From positions 86,404 to 150,403 of the forward strand of contig MU277690.1 in NCBI GenBank assembly GCA_022385805.1: a stretch of 64,000 nt of DNA, given 5' to 3'. The translations under genes were made by a program, and so were the position numbers. Shown here piece by piece: positions 24,714 to 35,000 of the stretch (positions within the stretch are counted from its first letter, which is position 1; each line of letters opens with the position of its first letter). This DNA comes from Pilatotrama ljubarskyi. Taxonomy: Eukaryota; Basidiomycota; Agaricomycetes; Polyporales; Polyporaceae. The notes beneath the pieces were generated by a model. The model was not told the DNA's origin. It did not search any database and saw only the letters and a list, made by a program, of their open reading frames with translations.

Positions 24714-25620
24714 CAGTGCCGGACAACCAAAGTCGACAATTTTGGTCGACATTTTTTGCCGGCCTCCCGAACCACCAGAATAGATGCGCATTGAGTGTGC
24801 GATTCGTTTGCACCTTGTCCGAACGAAATTCACCGACTGGTTCTCCCGCAATTCCCGATTTAGTAGGTTTTGNNNNNNNNNNNNNNNNNNNNNNNNNNNN
24901 NNNNNNNNNNNNNNNNNNNNNNNNNNNNNNNNNNNNNNNNNNNNNNNNNNNNNNNNNNNNNNNNNNNNNNNNNNNNNNNNNNNNNNNNNNNNNNNNNNNN
25001 NNNNNNNNNNNNNNNNNNNNNNNNNNNNNNNNNNNNNNNNNNNNNNNNNNNNNNNNNNNNNNNNNNNNNNNNNNNNNNNNNNNNNNNNNNNNNNNNNNNN
25101 NNNNNNNNNNNNNNNNNNNNNNNNNNNNNNNNNNNNNNNNNNNNNNNNNNNNNNNNNNNNNNNNNNNNNNNNNNNNNNNNNNNNNNNNNNNNNNNNNNNN
25201 NNNNNNNNNNNNNNNNNNNNNNNNNNNNNNNNNNNNNNNNNNNNNNNNNNNNGGCGCTTCTGCCCGGATTGATCACGCTTCGACTGGGCACTGTTGTGCA
25301 GGCACAACGGATGAAAACTCTTGCCATCCCCCGCTTCAGATGTGGTGACCTTCTATGAGAGCTAGTGACCCACAAACTATGGTTGAGGTTCTCAGGCTGT
25401 CCAAGACGTCCTCAGCCTCCCACCATCGCCCTAAGCGCCCCAAATAAGCGCGCAAATTTGGCTCAAAATATTGGCCAACCCCAAAAACGCGTGGGAAAAA
25501 CGTCGGAGGTGTGTTTTTGGACGTCTTCGACCTCCCTGAGCATGATTCCGAAGTCAGAATTGCCAAAATAAATTCCGTTCAAGCGCTAGCCCACTTGTCG
25601 ACTTTGGTTGTCCGGCACTG
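24714..25620. mobile_element. Tc1/mariner-like element with 26-bp inverted ends and TA target duplication; interior has N gap
   Basis: Positions 24714-24739 (CAGTGCCGGACAACCAAAGT... ) are repeated exactly in inverted orientation at 25595-25620. Both ends are flanked by TA (24712-24713 and 25621-25622), the target duplication of the Tc1/mariner superfamily, and the terminal CAGTG fits that superfamily. The element spans 907 positions, of which 380 are N. The readable interior shows no transposase sequence with a DDE/D signature. It is therefore either a short non-autonomous element or its true length is hidden by the gap. Confidence 0.82.
24873..25252. other. Assembly gap (380 N)
   Basis: Run of N inside the Tc1-like element. 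Reading frames drawn across it are meaningless. Confidence 1.
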
Positions 25621-25858
25621 TACGTCCCAGCCTGTCCAGGGCCAGAGCACATGTGCTGCAGCAGAGCACACGAGAGACGACCACGACACCACGTTCCGGA
25701 GTGGTCCGCTGAAGATAACCGTCCAAAGACGGCAGGAGACTTGCCTGATTCTGCGCACACAACGTGATGATGTCACCGGGGCCGTCAATGATCCGTCATA
25801 CGAAAGTCGTGGATTAAGTGCTTGATTGGAGTTGGCAGAAGACGCGGCAGGGGGAGAG

Positions 25859-25867
25859 TATATATAC
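25859..25867 (+). promoter_or_regulatory. TATA box of phosphomannose isomerase gene
   Basis: TATATATAC lies 57 bp upstream of the ATG at 25916. Confidence 0.55.
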
Positions 25868-25915
25868 CCCACCAAGGTCAGCCACGGGCGACCAGCACCT
25901 CGTACTACACTCACC

Positions 25916-27404
25916 ATGTCTACTCACAAGAACCTCATCCGTCTCAAGGCTGCCACCCAGGAATACGAGTGGGGAAAGACTGGCAGTGCCTCCCTCGCAG
26001 CGCGGCTCGGAAAGAACGCTATTGGTCATGGGTTCCAGATAGATGAGAGCAAGTCGTATGCAGAGGTATGTGCTCACCCCCTTCATATGTACACGAAAGT
26101 GGGGTTCATGTCATGAGCATGTATTGTAGGTTTGGATGGGTACGCATCCGAACGGCCCGGCTCACCTATACGACGACCCGTCAACGTCTTTACTCTCCTT
26201 GATATCCTCTGACCCGACCTTTTACCTCGGCGAGACCCTCGTGCGGAAATGGCCCTCCACGACACATGTTCCGTATCTCTTCAAAGTGCTCTCCATCAAG
26301 AAGGCGCTTCCTCTCCAGGCCCACCCCGACAAAGGCCTCGCGGAACAGCTGCAACTCAAAGACCCGTCCAACTTCGTGGACGCGAATCACAAACCCGAGA
26401 TAGCTGTAGCGATCGGAGAGCCCCTCGCCATGACGAGCTCAGGTACCGAAGGTGGCGACGTTCACGTCGGCGACGAGGATACCGCTTTCACCGGCTTCGT
26501 GGGATTCCGCCCGCTCGAGGATATCAAGACGTACCTCCAGAAGGTCCCGGAGATTGCTAACGCGATCGGTGATGCGATGCTAGTGGCTTCGTTCGCTCAA
26601 AGTCCGTCGACGGACCTCCTCAAGCAGTTGTATGGCAAGCTCCTCAAGCGCGGGGTGGAAGCTCGTGAGGAGGTCGCCGCTGCCATCGCAAAACTCGAGC
26701 AGCGCATAAAGAAGGGCGGAAGCCTTGGCGTGCCCAATGGTGAAGAGCTTGCACGCCTGGTCCTCAAGGTCAACAGCCAGTACCCCGGCGACGCCGGCGT
26801 CCTTGCCACTACATTTTTCATGAACTTCGCGAAGCTGAAGAAGGGAGAGGGCATCTACATCGGTGCTGATGATATTCATGCGTATCTTGAAGGAGGTATG
26901 TCGGCTGCACCACTGAGAATTCAACAGTACTCATGTCTTGTGATAGATATCATCGAGTGCATGGCGATCTCTGACAACGTCGTCAATGCCGCGTTCGATG
27001 CGCCGGAATCGCTCGCCTCGCAAGTTAGCACTTTCGTCGACATGCTCACTTATACCGCTCGCCCGGTCTCGCACTGGTCTTTGCCGCGTGAGGCGTATCC
27101 GCACTCGCGTGAAGGTCGCACCTCGAAGTATGATCCACCGATGGAGGAGTTCGTCGTTCTCGGCACCATGCTCAACGGCAAGAGCGCGAAGACGGAGCAT
27201 TTGACCGCGGTCAAAGGCCCGACGATTGGTATCGTCACCAAGGGCCGTGCCAGGATTGCGGTGAGCAGGGGTAATGAGCAGTTGGATTTGGATGAGGGTG
27301 GTGTAGTCTTCATCCCGCCGGGCAACGACATTCGCGTCGAGCTGCTGGAGGGCCGTGGTGCAGAGGGCGCAGGAGAGATATGGTGGTCATGCTTCGGAGT
27401 TTGA
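25916..27404 (+). CDS. Mannose-6-phosphate isomerase, type I
   Basis: Interconverts fructose-6-phosphate and mannose-6-phosphate in the cytosol, feeding GDP-mannose for glycosylation and cell-wall synthesis. The ATG at 25916 opens MSTHKNLIRLKAATQEYEWG, a typical PMI start. Zinc-site motifs are LPLQAHPDK (Gln, His), DANHKPE (Glu) and GADDIHAYLEGD (His; split by intron 2). The active-site region PIGIVTKGRARI and C-terminus GEIWWSCFGV-stop are also as expected. Two GT-AG introns are present, at about 26067-26129 and 26896-26946. Length is about 450 residues, normal for fungal PMI. The gene is convergent with the lyase/mevalonate kinase gene, with only about 170 bp between stop codons. Confidence 0.96.
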
Positions 27405-27575
27405 GCTAGAGCATAAAGGAAGACAGCATCGCATTGTACCACACTCACCATCCCATGTAGCATACCAGTATTCCTCTCCGTTGTCACAATGTATACTCCT
27501 AACCGCAGCAGCCTATCCATTGCCATAGTACATACATCTCTACAAATCGCCCTCCACAGAGCAAGACTCGGGCTA

Positions 27576-30500
27576 TCAAACATAAAGCCACTTCCCGCGT
27601 CCCGATGCCCATTTGGACAACTCCTCCACATCAACGGTCTCGAAGCGGCGACGGATGGAAGGTCGCGGGGGCTCTTCCCCGCCATTCAGTGCGGGGGTCA
27701 TCGGGGGCGAAAGCGGCGGTGAAGCCTCGTCTTCTGTGTCGACCGCGATGGGGTCGTACGGCGAGAGGATGCCTAGACCGGATCCGCCGACTGCCGTCAC
27801 GTACGGCCTATAGCCCTCTGCTTCCAGTGCGGAGATGAGAGACTGCAGGGCGTCGTCCGAGAAGTCTGCAGAGGTGGAACAGTAAGCACGGGCAGTACCG
27901 AAAAAGTCGCCGCAGGGACATACCATCCGGGACAAGAGTGACGGCACAGCCGCCACCTCCAGCGCCAGTGAGCTTCGTGCTGAGGCGGTAGGGCGGGGCT
28001 GCGGTCATGGCACGAATGGCCTCCAGGGCCGGGTGTGACACGCCAAGGGACACTAGGTGCGCGTGGTTCTCGTCGATCAGAGCCTGTGTGTGGGGATCAT
28101 ATCAGCATCGATGCTGAGCTGAACGATACGCTAGAGGACATACCGCGAGACCAGACAGGAGAGCACCGCGCGGCAACTCGGGATCTGCGAGCGCACGCCG
28201 CGCCTCGGTGCTGATAACTTGAATAGCGTCCAGCAGTCGACCCACAAACTCGGGCTCCGCGATCTTCTTGCGCCCGACGCCCGCCACGAGCGCCTTCGTA
28301 TCGCGCGGAACCTTCGAGTCGACGAGCAAGAACCGCAGCGAGCGGAAGCCCTGGATCTGGTCCATCCCGCTGCGCTTCCCAAACCCGGGACGCACGTACG
28401 CGAGCGCACCGCCAAAGACCGCGACGGAGTTGTCGACGCCGCTCGGGTTGCCGTGCAGCACCTTCTCGGCGACGAAGGCCCACCGGTTCACCTCCTCCGC
28501 GATCTCCGGCGGAATGGCGCGACGGCCCTTGTGGGATAGGTGCACGTGACCGGGGTCTCCAGGCGCCGTGGGCGGTCGGGTAGGGGGCGGGACGGTGGGC
28601 AGCTCGATGCGCTGGTGGAGGATGAGCAGCGCAGTTGCGATGCAGACGGAGAAGGAGGCAGAGGAGCCCAGTCCGGCGCCGATGGGGAGGGTCGAACGAC
28701 AGACGAAGTGGAAAGACGGCCTGCCCAAGCTGGTTAGTCGTTGGCCGAGGTGATGACACGAAATGCGGCTCACCTATGGCTACTGTAGGTCATCATCATG
28801 TACAGGTAGAGAAAAGCGACTGAAGCCGCATGAGTCTTCGGCGGCATTTGCGACTCCGGAGGGAGGGCGCGAGCTTTAATTGCATCCACTACTCGTATAT
28901 CTAAGGACTCTGGGTGCTCGTCTCCCTTGGGTACGGGTACGACTGCGTCCCAAGGCAGGTCGTCTATGTCCCATTCGTGCTGGTAATCGTTGATGTCCTT
29001 GAAGTGCACAGAGACTTTGTTATCGTAGCGAGGGGATGTCAGGCCGTAGCATCGTAGGTCTACAGAAGCTGCAACAGCCGTCTTTGTCGAACGTTAGAGC
29101 TCACTTCTCATCAGATAATGCCCAGAGCCTTACCACACCATGAACCACGGCATGCTCGCCGAACAAGATGACCTTGCCAGGAGCGCTGATGAACCACTCC
29201 CTGGTCTCCCGCTGGGGGGCAGTCCTTGGCTCGCCAAGCGCAAGCTTCTCGACGGCACGGCTGATAGGGTTCGGAATCCTCACGTAGTCATTCGCAGCGT
29301 ACGTGATAGCACCGGCTTCGATTAAGGCGTGACGGAGATCGTCGAGCAAATCCGCCGGGTCCTCAATACCGACACAGAGGCGGATCAAATCCTCCGGGAG
29401 GCCACGGGCTGCGCGGACAGCAGGATCGATGGACGCATGACTAGAGAGCAGTGAGTATCTATAGACGCGGGAGACTGCTCAGATACATACGACATGACAC
29501 AGGGCATACTGATCAAGCTGTTCACACAACCGAAGCTGACGCTGATGCCCCAAAGGCGAGTAGCGGCGACAATGCGTTCGCTCAACTCCTTGTCGCCGGT
29601 CTCAAAGGAGAGGACGGCGCCGTAGCCTATTGATGCGATCAGCTACGCCACAACCGTCAAATAATTGAACTGACCGTCTGAGATACGATCATGAATCTCC
29701 TTCCCGGGGTGGTTGGGCAAGCCGGGGTAGTGAGTAACGAACCCAAGCTTCGACAGCATCTGGGCAACCAGCATGGAGGTAGACTGCTGACGATCCATGC
29801 GGATAGCCAGGGTCTTCATGCCTCGCAAGAGGAGGAAGGAATCGAACGGGGAAAGAGCGTTCCCGACGGAGTTGATGATGAACGCCATTTCCTGCATCAC
29901 CCGTCAGCTACTAGATACCCAGTAGAAGGGAAGTAAGCAAGTGTACCTTCGCTATATCGTCGCGGTTGCAAGTGATCACACCTGCCATGAGATCGTGGTG
30001 ACCGCTGAGGTACTTGGTAGCACTGTCGTATACAATGTCTGCTCCGTGTTCGAGAGGCCTCTGCAAGTACGGGCTCATCATGGTGTTATCCACCACGACG
30101 ATGGCGTCCTCGCACTTCTCCTTCACAAGAGCGCTGATTCTGGCAATATCTACGATCTTGAGTAGCGGGTTCGTGGGCGACTCCAGGAGTACCATGGCCG
30201 TTTTCCCGGGATTCAGCACAGGAATGACCGACTCCGCTTTAGTTGTGTCGACATGATGGACGGTCACGCCCATGTGGGTCCGCAGGTAGGTGAGAAGGCG
30301 GTTCGTGCCGCCATAGAGATCGTCGCCCGCGATGACTTCAGAGCCAGGCTTGAGTAGGCGGGTGATCACGTCCAGAGCGGCCATGCCGCTGGACACAGCG
30401 AAGGCATGCGCGGCAGACGAGATTTTGGCAATATGGTGTTCTGCGGCATGTCTGTGAGCACTTCTGGCGCAATAAAAAACCGCAGGGAGCGCCTAGATAG

Positions 30501-30929
30501 ATTGGGCGATGCCCTTTCCAACGCCGTCCAAATTGACTCGTCCTCCGGGGGACGGCGATCGACCCACTCTCACGTTGAGCCAGAGTCGGCCCCCCTCGTA
30601 CGAGAAACACCCGCGCATGCGAGATGGAGGTGCGCATTCTCCCCGCCGACGCACTAGCAGACTGGGCACCTACCTAGATGACTCCTCGTCGGGTTGCCGC
30701 TCCGGGTGTAATCATATCGGTTTCCGACGCCTTTGAAGGTCGCGCTCTGGTAGATAGGCACGCTCGAGCTGCCATGCTGATCCTTGTGGTCGGCATCCGG
30801 GGAGTCGACGGTAGCACAGAGGGTCGAAAAGCGGTAGGGCTGTCTAGGACGAGTCAGAGAAGGAGAGTCCGGCTCTGGGGTCGGGAGGTCATGCGCGGGC
30901 GCTTTCTTCAGCGAGCTGACCGACGCCAT
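27576..30929 (-). CDS. Cystathionine beta-lyase fused to mevalonate kinase
   Basis: The ATG at 30929 opens MASVSSLKKAPAHDLPTPEP. The first part is a Cys/Met-metabolism PLP enzyme: SVPIYQSATFKGVGNRYDYT, RSGNPTRSHLEHHIAKISSA, SGMAALDVITRLLKPG, and PLP-lysine motif SATKYLSGHHDLMAG. It ends SHASIDPAVRAARGLPEDLI and RLCVGIEDPADLLDDLRHAL. The same exon (about 29437-29131) then runs, with no stop and no Met, through a linker of about 40 residues into FISAPGKVILFGEHAVVHG, the first motif of mevalonate kinase. GHMP-kinase motifs follow: LPIGAGLGSSASFSVCIATA and KLTGAGGGGCAVTLVPD. The CDS ends GRGKWLYV-stop. Known roles are cystathionine cleavage to homocysteine, and ATP-dependent mevalonate phosphorylation toward ergosterol. 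The lyase may instead be a gamma-lyase by sequence, but conserved features fit the beta-lyase branch better. Estimated total is 900-1000 residues. Confidence 0.85.
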
Positions 30930-32049
30930 GGCCGATGAGAACAGAAAGAGATGAGATGGGCGACCTAGAAGCTGGCCAGACGAGGAGGAAGGCGCGAGGA
31001 CGTCGTCAGGCGAGCCGTTTGGTTTTTGGCAAGACGGGAGCAGTGTCGGGCCACCGCAGAGCGACAATATCCCCGCATCACGTGCGGGAGCCATCGCTTG
31101 TAAAGATCGCGCAATGGGAGCGTCTAGGCGCTCATGCCACACCACGGCTCGCCGAGCACACACACCGGGGCTTCGCTTTTGCTTTGTACCTCAGAACAAG
31201 TTAGAGAATTGGGTCGAAAATTGGATATTCTGGGCTCATGATAATATCTATTATCTTATACATTCTCGGAAGGGGAGAACGCGATACATAATTTGAAATT
31301 TTCTTTCCTATTCTGTGGTCCAGAAAATAGCAGCGCCCACCGTAAAACAGCGGGCGATGAGCGGGCGACGTGCCAGAAAAGAGCGGGCACTCTTATTATC
31401 TGGCCCACAGAACAAGAAAGAAAAGTAGAAATTCTGTGTCCCAGAGAATACCTATTGTCTAACACGTTCTCGTGACCGTAGAATCGGATAGATAATATAT
31501 CATTTTCGTTCCGTTTCTCTGACCCCTTCTTGGGTACGAAGAAAAGGCGAGACCCCGGTGTGACACTTCCGAGCCCGAGATTCCCATGGCCAGTCGCTCG
31601 ATAGTCGAGTGTCGACTGACATGGGACATGGCTTATAACTACGATTCGCCTATGCCAAACAGAGGGGAAGACAGCAGTGAAGAAATACAATTAGTTTCAG
31701 TCTATGTAGGGAAATAAGTGTCCGCAACGATAAACAGCGTGAGAGGTACGAGGTGGGACTACAAAGCTACAGTTGATGCGACAGGGTAAGCTGCAATTGA
31801 CACACACGATAGAGAAGAGGGATATTATGGCCAGGGTAGTAATGACCATCGGCACCGGTAGCGTAGACAGCTGGTCAATGTTCTTCCCGCGTATCCTTGA
31901 GTGCAGTGAGGTCGTGGGATACGTGAGACACAGTCGGATGCAATGGGCGAGAGAAGAGATGGATGTGGCCAGATACGACGGCAGCGGTTGCGGCGGTTTT
32001 CCAGGCTATCCTACATTCTTGTACGATTGCGATCGTCCGAGTCGTGAGG
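30930..32049. other. Intergenic region containing a fold-back element
   Basis: No protein gene was recognised between the lyase/kinase start and the histidine kinase stop. An AT-rich inverted-repeat element lies at 31203-31520. Confidence 0.5.
31203..31520. repeat. Fold-back (MITE-like) element, about 318 bp
   Basis: Much more AT-rich than its surroundings. The two halves are imperfect inverted copies. Outer ends AGAGAATTGGGTCGAAAA and TTTTCGTTCCGTTTCTCT match in inverted orientation. Inner arms 31290-31329 and 31394-31433 are identical at 33 of 40 positions. The central loop (31330-31393) carries three copies of GAGCGGGC-like sequence. No coding capacity. Target duplication not fixed. Confidence 0.65.
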
Positions 32050-35000
32050 TCATGACACCCCCAATTTCTGGAACATGGTATCGAGAGTCTTGAACGCGAC
32101 AGGCTTGACAAGACTGAAGAATCGTCAGCGAAAGATACCACCTCCCTGAGCTTGATGTACTTACTATCCATCAACGCCAGCTTCGAACGCCCTCCGCTTA
32201 TCTTCAAGCGAAGACATGCCGGTCAACGCGAGGATGCGGGCAGGGTGCGTTTTCGAGTTGTTCGCCTCTTGTCGGCGCTTCGACTCTATCTCGCGCATCT
32301 GCGCGGTCGCGCCCACGCCGTCCAGGATAGGCATCGATAAATCCAACAGAACAACACTGAGAAGAGCGGAAATGAGAGGCGCCGCTGATAGGCATGCAGG
32401 AATGTACGTACTCGAAGTGACCGTCGTTCTCGAAGGTCCGGACGCCTTCTAGCCCATCCACGGCCTCGCGATACTCGTAGCCCTATCATGCCATAGATGT
32501 TCATCAGAATGCCCTGTCGGAGAGTGGGCGGACATACCATGTTTCTGAGCCACTTTACGCTGCATATGCTCTGATCAGCGAGAGGATGCAGAAAAGGAGC
32601 CGCAGGACACTCACAGCAAGTTACGCAAGATGCTGTTGTCCTCTACCACCAGCACTCTCAAAGGTCCACTCGGCTCCACTGTCCCGACTGACGACTTCAA
32701 CAACGTCCCACCCGTCCCAACAGAGATCGTCGAGCTGGGCGGCATATGCGACATCTGCGGCGAGCCGGGAGTGGAGTCCGTTTCGGTCTCTTCCTGCTCA
32801 GCCGGAGACGGCATATGCGCCCAACTTGTCAGCGGGTGTGCCGTCACCGCCCTCGGGCCTAATGGCGGCCTTTGCGAGAACGCCGGACTGCTGCCTCCAG
32901 TCGCCTCTTCCGAGTACCTACGCGAGAAGACACCGCTCTCCGGATGGTCGTACGAAGATGATCTGGACGGCGAGTCCGGCCGTTGGCTGTGCTGCACGAG
33001 CACGGGGCTATTGCGAGGTCCCTTGCCGATGTTCAGCGCATGCAACGATAGCTTGAGGGCGGCCACCAGCCGACACGGGCCGACGGGCTTGTACACGATC
33101 CTGCAGAAGCCGCCGATATGTTCGTACTCGTTTACGATGGCCATCAGCCTCGGGTCGCCCCGCGCGGACGAGAGAATGATGAAGGGCCGGGATGCACTCT
33201 TGCGCTCGATCGCGAGAGTGACCGGGGTTGGATCCTCGTTCACGATGACGATGTCGCCCGCCTCTGGATCCTCGGTAATCGTGAAGCCCCAATCCGACAC
33301 GATGTACTGCGTGAGGACTTTTCGGAGGAGGTGCACTCCCCGGATCGTCTCGTCGAACGCAAGCAGTGAGATCGACGGTCGGCGGCCATGATCCAGCACT
33401 TTTGCCAGTTCGGTCGAGAAGCTCGCGGATTCGCCCGGGCTGTCGACGGCTTCTGCATTGAATGTCACCTTGATCTCGGTGCCCACACCCTCGGCGCTCC
33501 AAACATCGACCTTGCCGTCGACGCTGGGCGACCGCACAATGCTGTTGACGATGGCAAGGCCTAGTCCCGTTCCAGTCTGGAGGGGGTTCTCTTGCGAAAA
33601 CGGGTGGAAGAGTTGGTTCTGTAATCATAGACGTAAGCTCGTGTGCGGCCGAAGACCCATCGATCCGCACCTTCAAGAAGTGCTGGCTGATACCCTGATG
33701 AGCAGATCTGAGTGTCAGTGTCAGGTTGATCTACGGATCGTGCTCGGCCGCACCTTGCCCGTGTCGATGACCGACAACTCTATCCTCACTCTGCCGGGCG
33801 GAGTATCGCTCGTGGGAGGCAGCTGACGTAGCATGACGTGAACATAGCCGTCCTTCGTTCAAGGAAACCATCAGCATTTGCCTTTCTTGTCTTCCCACAT
33901 GCCCTAGAGTCAGTGACGTACCGAGGTGAACTTCAGACTGTTCCCAAACACGTTCATGAGTATACGTCGAATGCCGCCCTTCTCGCATCGGAATGTCCAC
34001 CCCTGCCACCAAGCAATCGGTCAGACCACATAAGCCGATCTGAATCGCGCCGAAAGACACGTACAGCTTCACTGTGGCCGACGTCGATCACGGTCTCGAC
34101 GTGCTTGTTCGGCGCTGGGAGCGCCACGGACGACGAGCGGTCCTGCTTCGGCGGCGAGTACACGCTCCCGATCTCGCTCGTGAACATCCGCGCGCGATGG
34201 CCTATCCAGCAGCCCTCCGTCGCCTCCTCCACGAGCTGCATGAGGTTCACTCTGTTGAAACCGCGAGCAATCAGCAAACAGCTCTCGCGGCACAAGCGGC
34301 CGACGCACCTGCTGAGATGAATGACGTTTTCGACGCCGCCGGCCTTCGCGTTCCCGCTGAGCTTCGTGAAGTCCAGCACATGGTTGACCGTCTCGACAAG
34401 GGACGTGCCGCAGGCCTGCACTGTCTGCAGGAACGACGCCTGGCTGTGGTTAAGCGACGTCTCCGAGAGCAGTTCCGCTGATGCGAGGATCTGCACGGAC
34501 GGATGTGAGACACGGTCGTACTGCGCGCCACCAGGACGAAGTGAAGACTTACCCCATGTAAAGGCGTGCGGAGCTCATGCGAGATGCTGCGTTACGGCCG
34601 TCAGCGACGCAAAATACGCCGAAGAGCAAGCGTACGCACTTGGAGATGAACAGACTCTTCGCCTTGTCCGCAAGGATCATGCGGCGCTTGAGGACGGCCG
34701 ACAGGATGATGACACCTGCGGTGACGCATGTGAGCCCTCGGGATGACTGCGCGAACGTCCGCAACACCTACCGATGGCGCGCAAGTATGACAGCTCATGG
34801 CCTTCGAGCTGTCGACGGCGATCTCACATCAGCATCCGTCTGATAGACCTGTCTGACAACAATACTCACGAACGGCGTCGTGCGCTCTCCCGTACTGTAC
34901 GCGCACAGCAGGGCGAACGGCCGCTTGTCGATGTTATAAATCGGCACGGCTATAGCATCCCAACCCATGAGCCTTCCGCCCCCTCCCGCACAAAACCGGA

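Noticed and set aside
24701..25375. Long open frames across 24873-25252
   Set aside because: They consist mostly of N and carry no information.
32630..33391. 253-codon plus-strand frame opposite the histidine kinase
   Set aside because: Antisense shadow of the receiver-proximal exon, which has clear kinase/receiver content on the minus strand.
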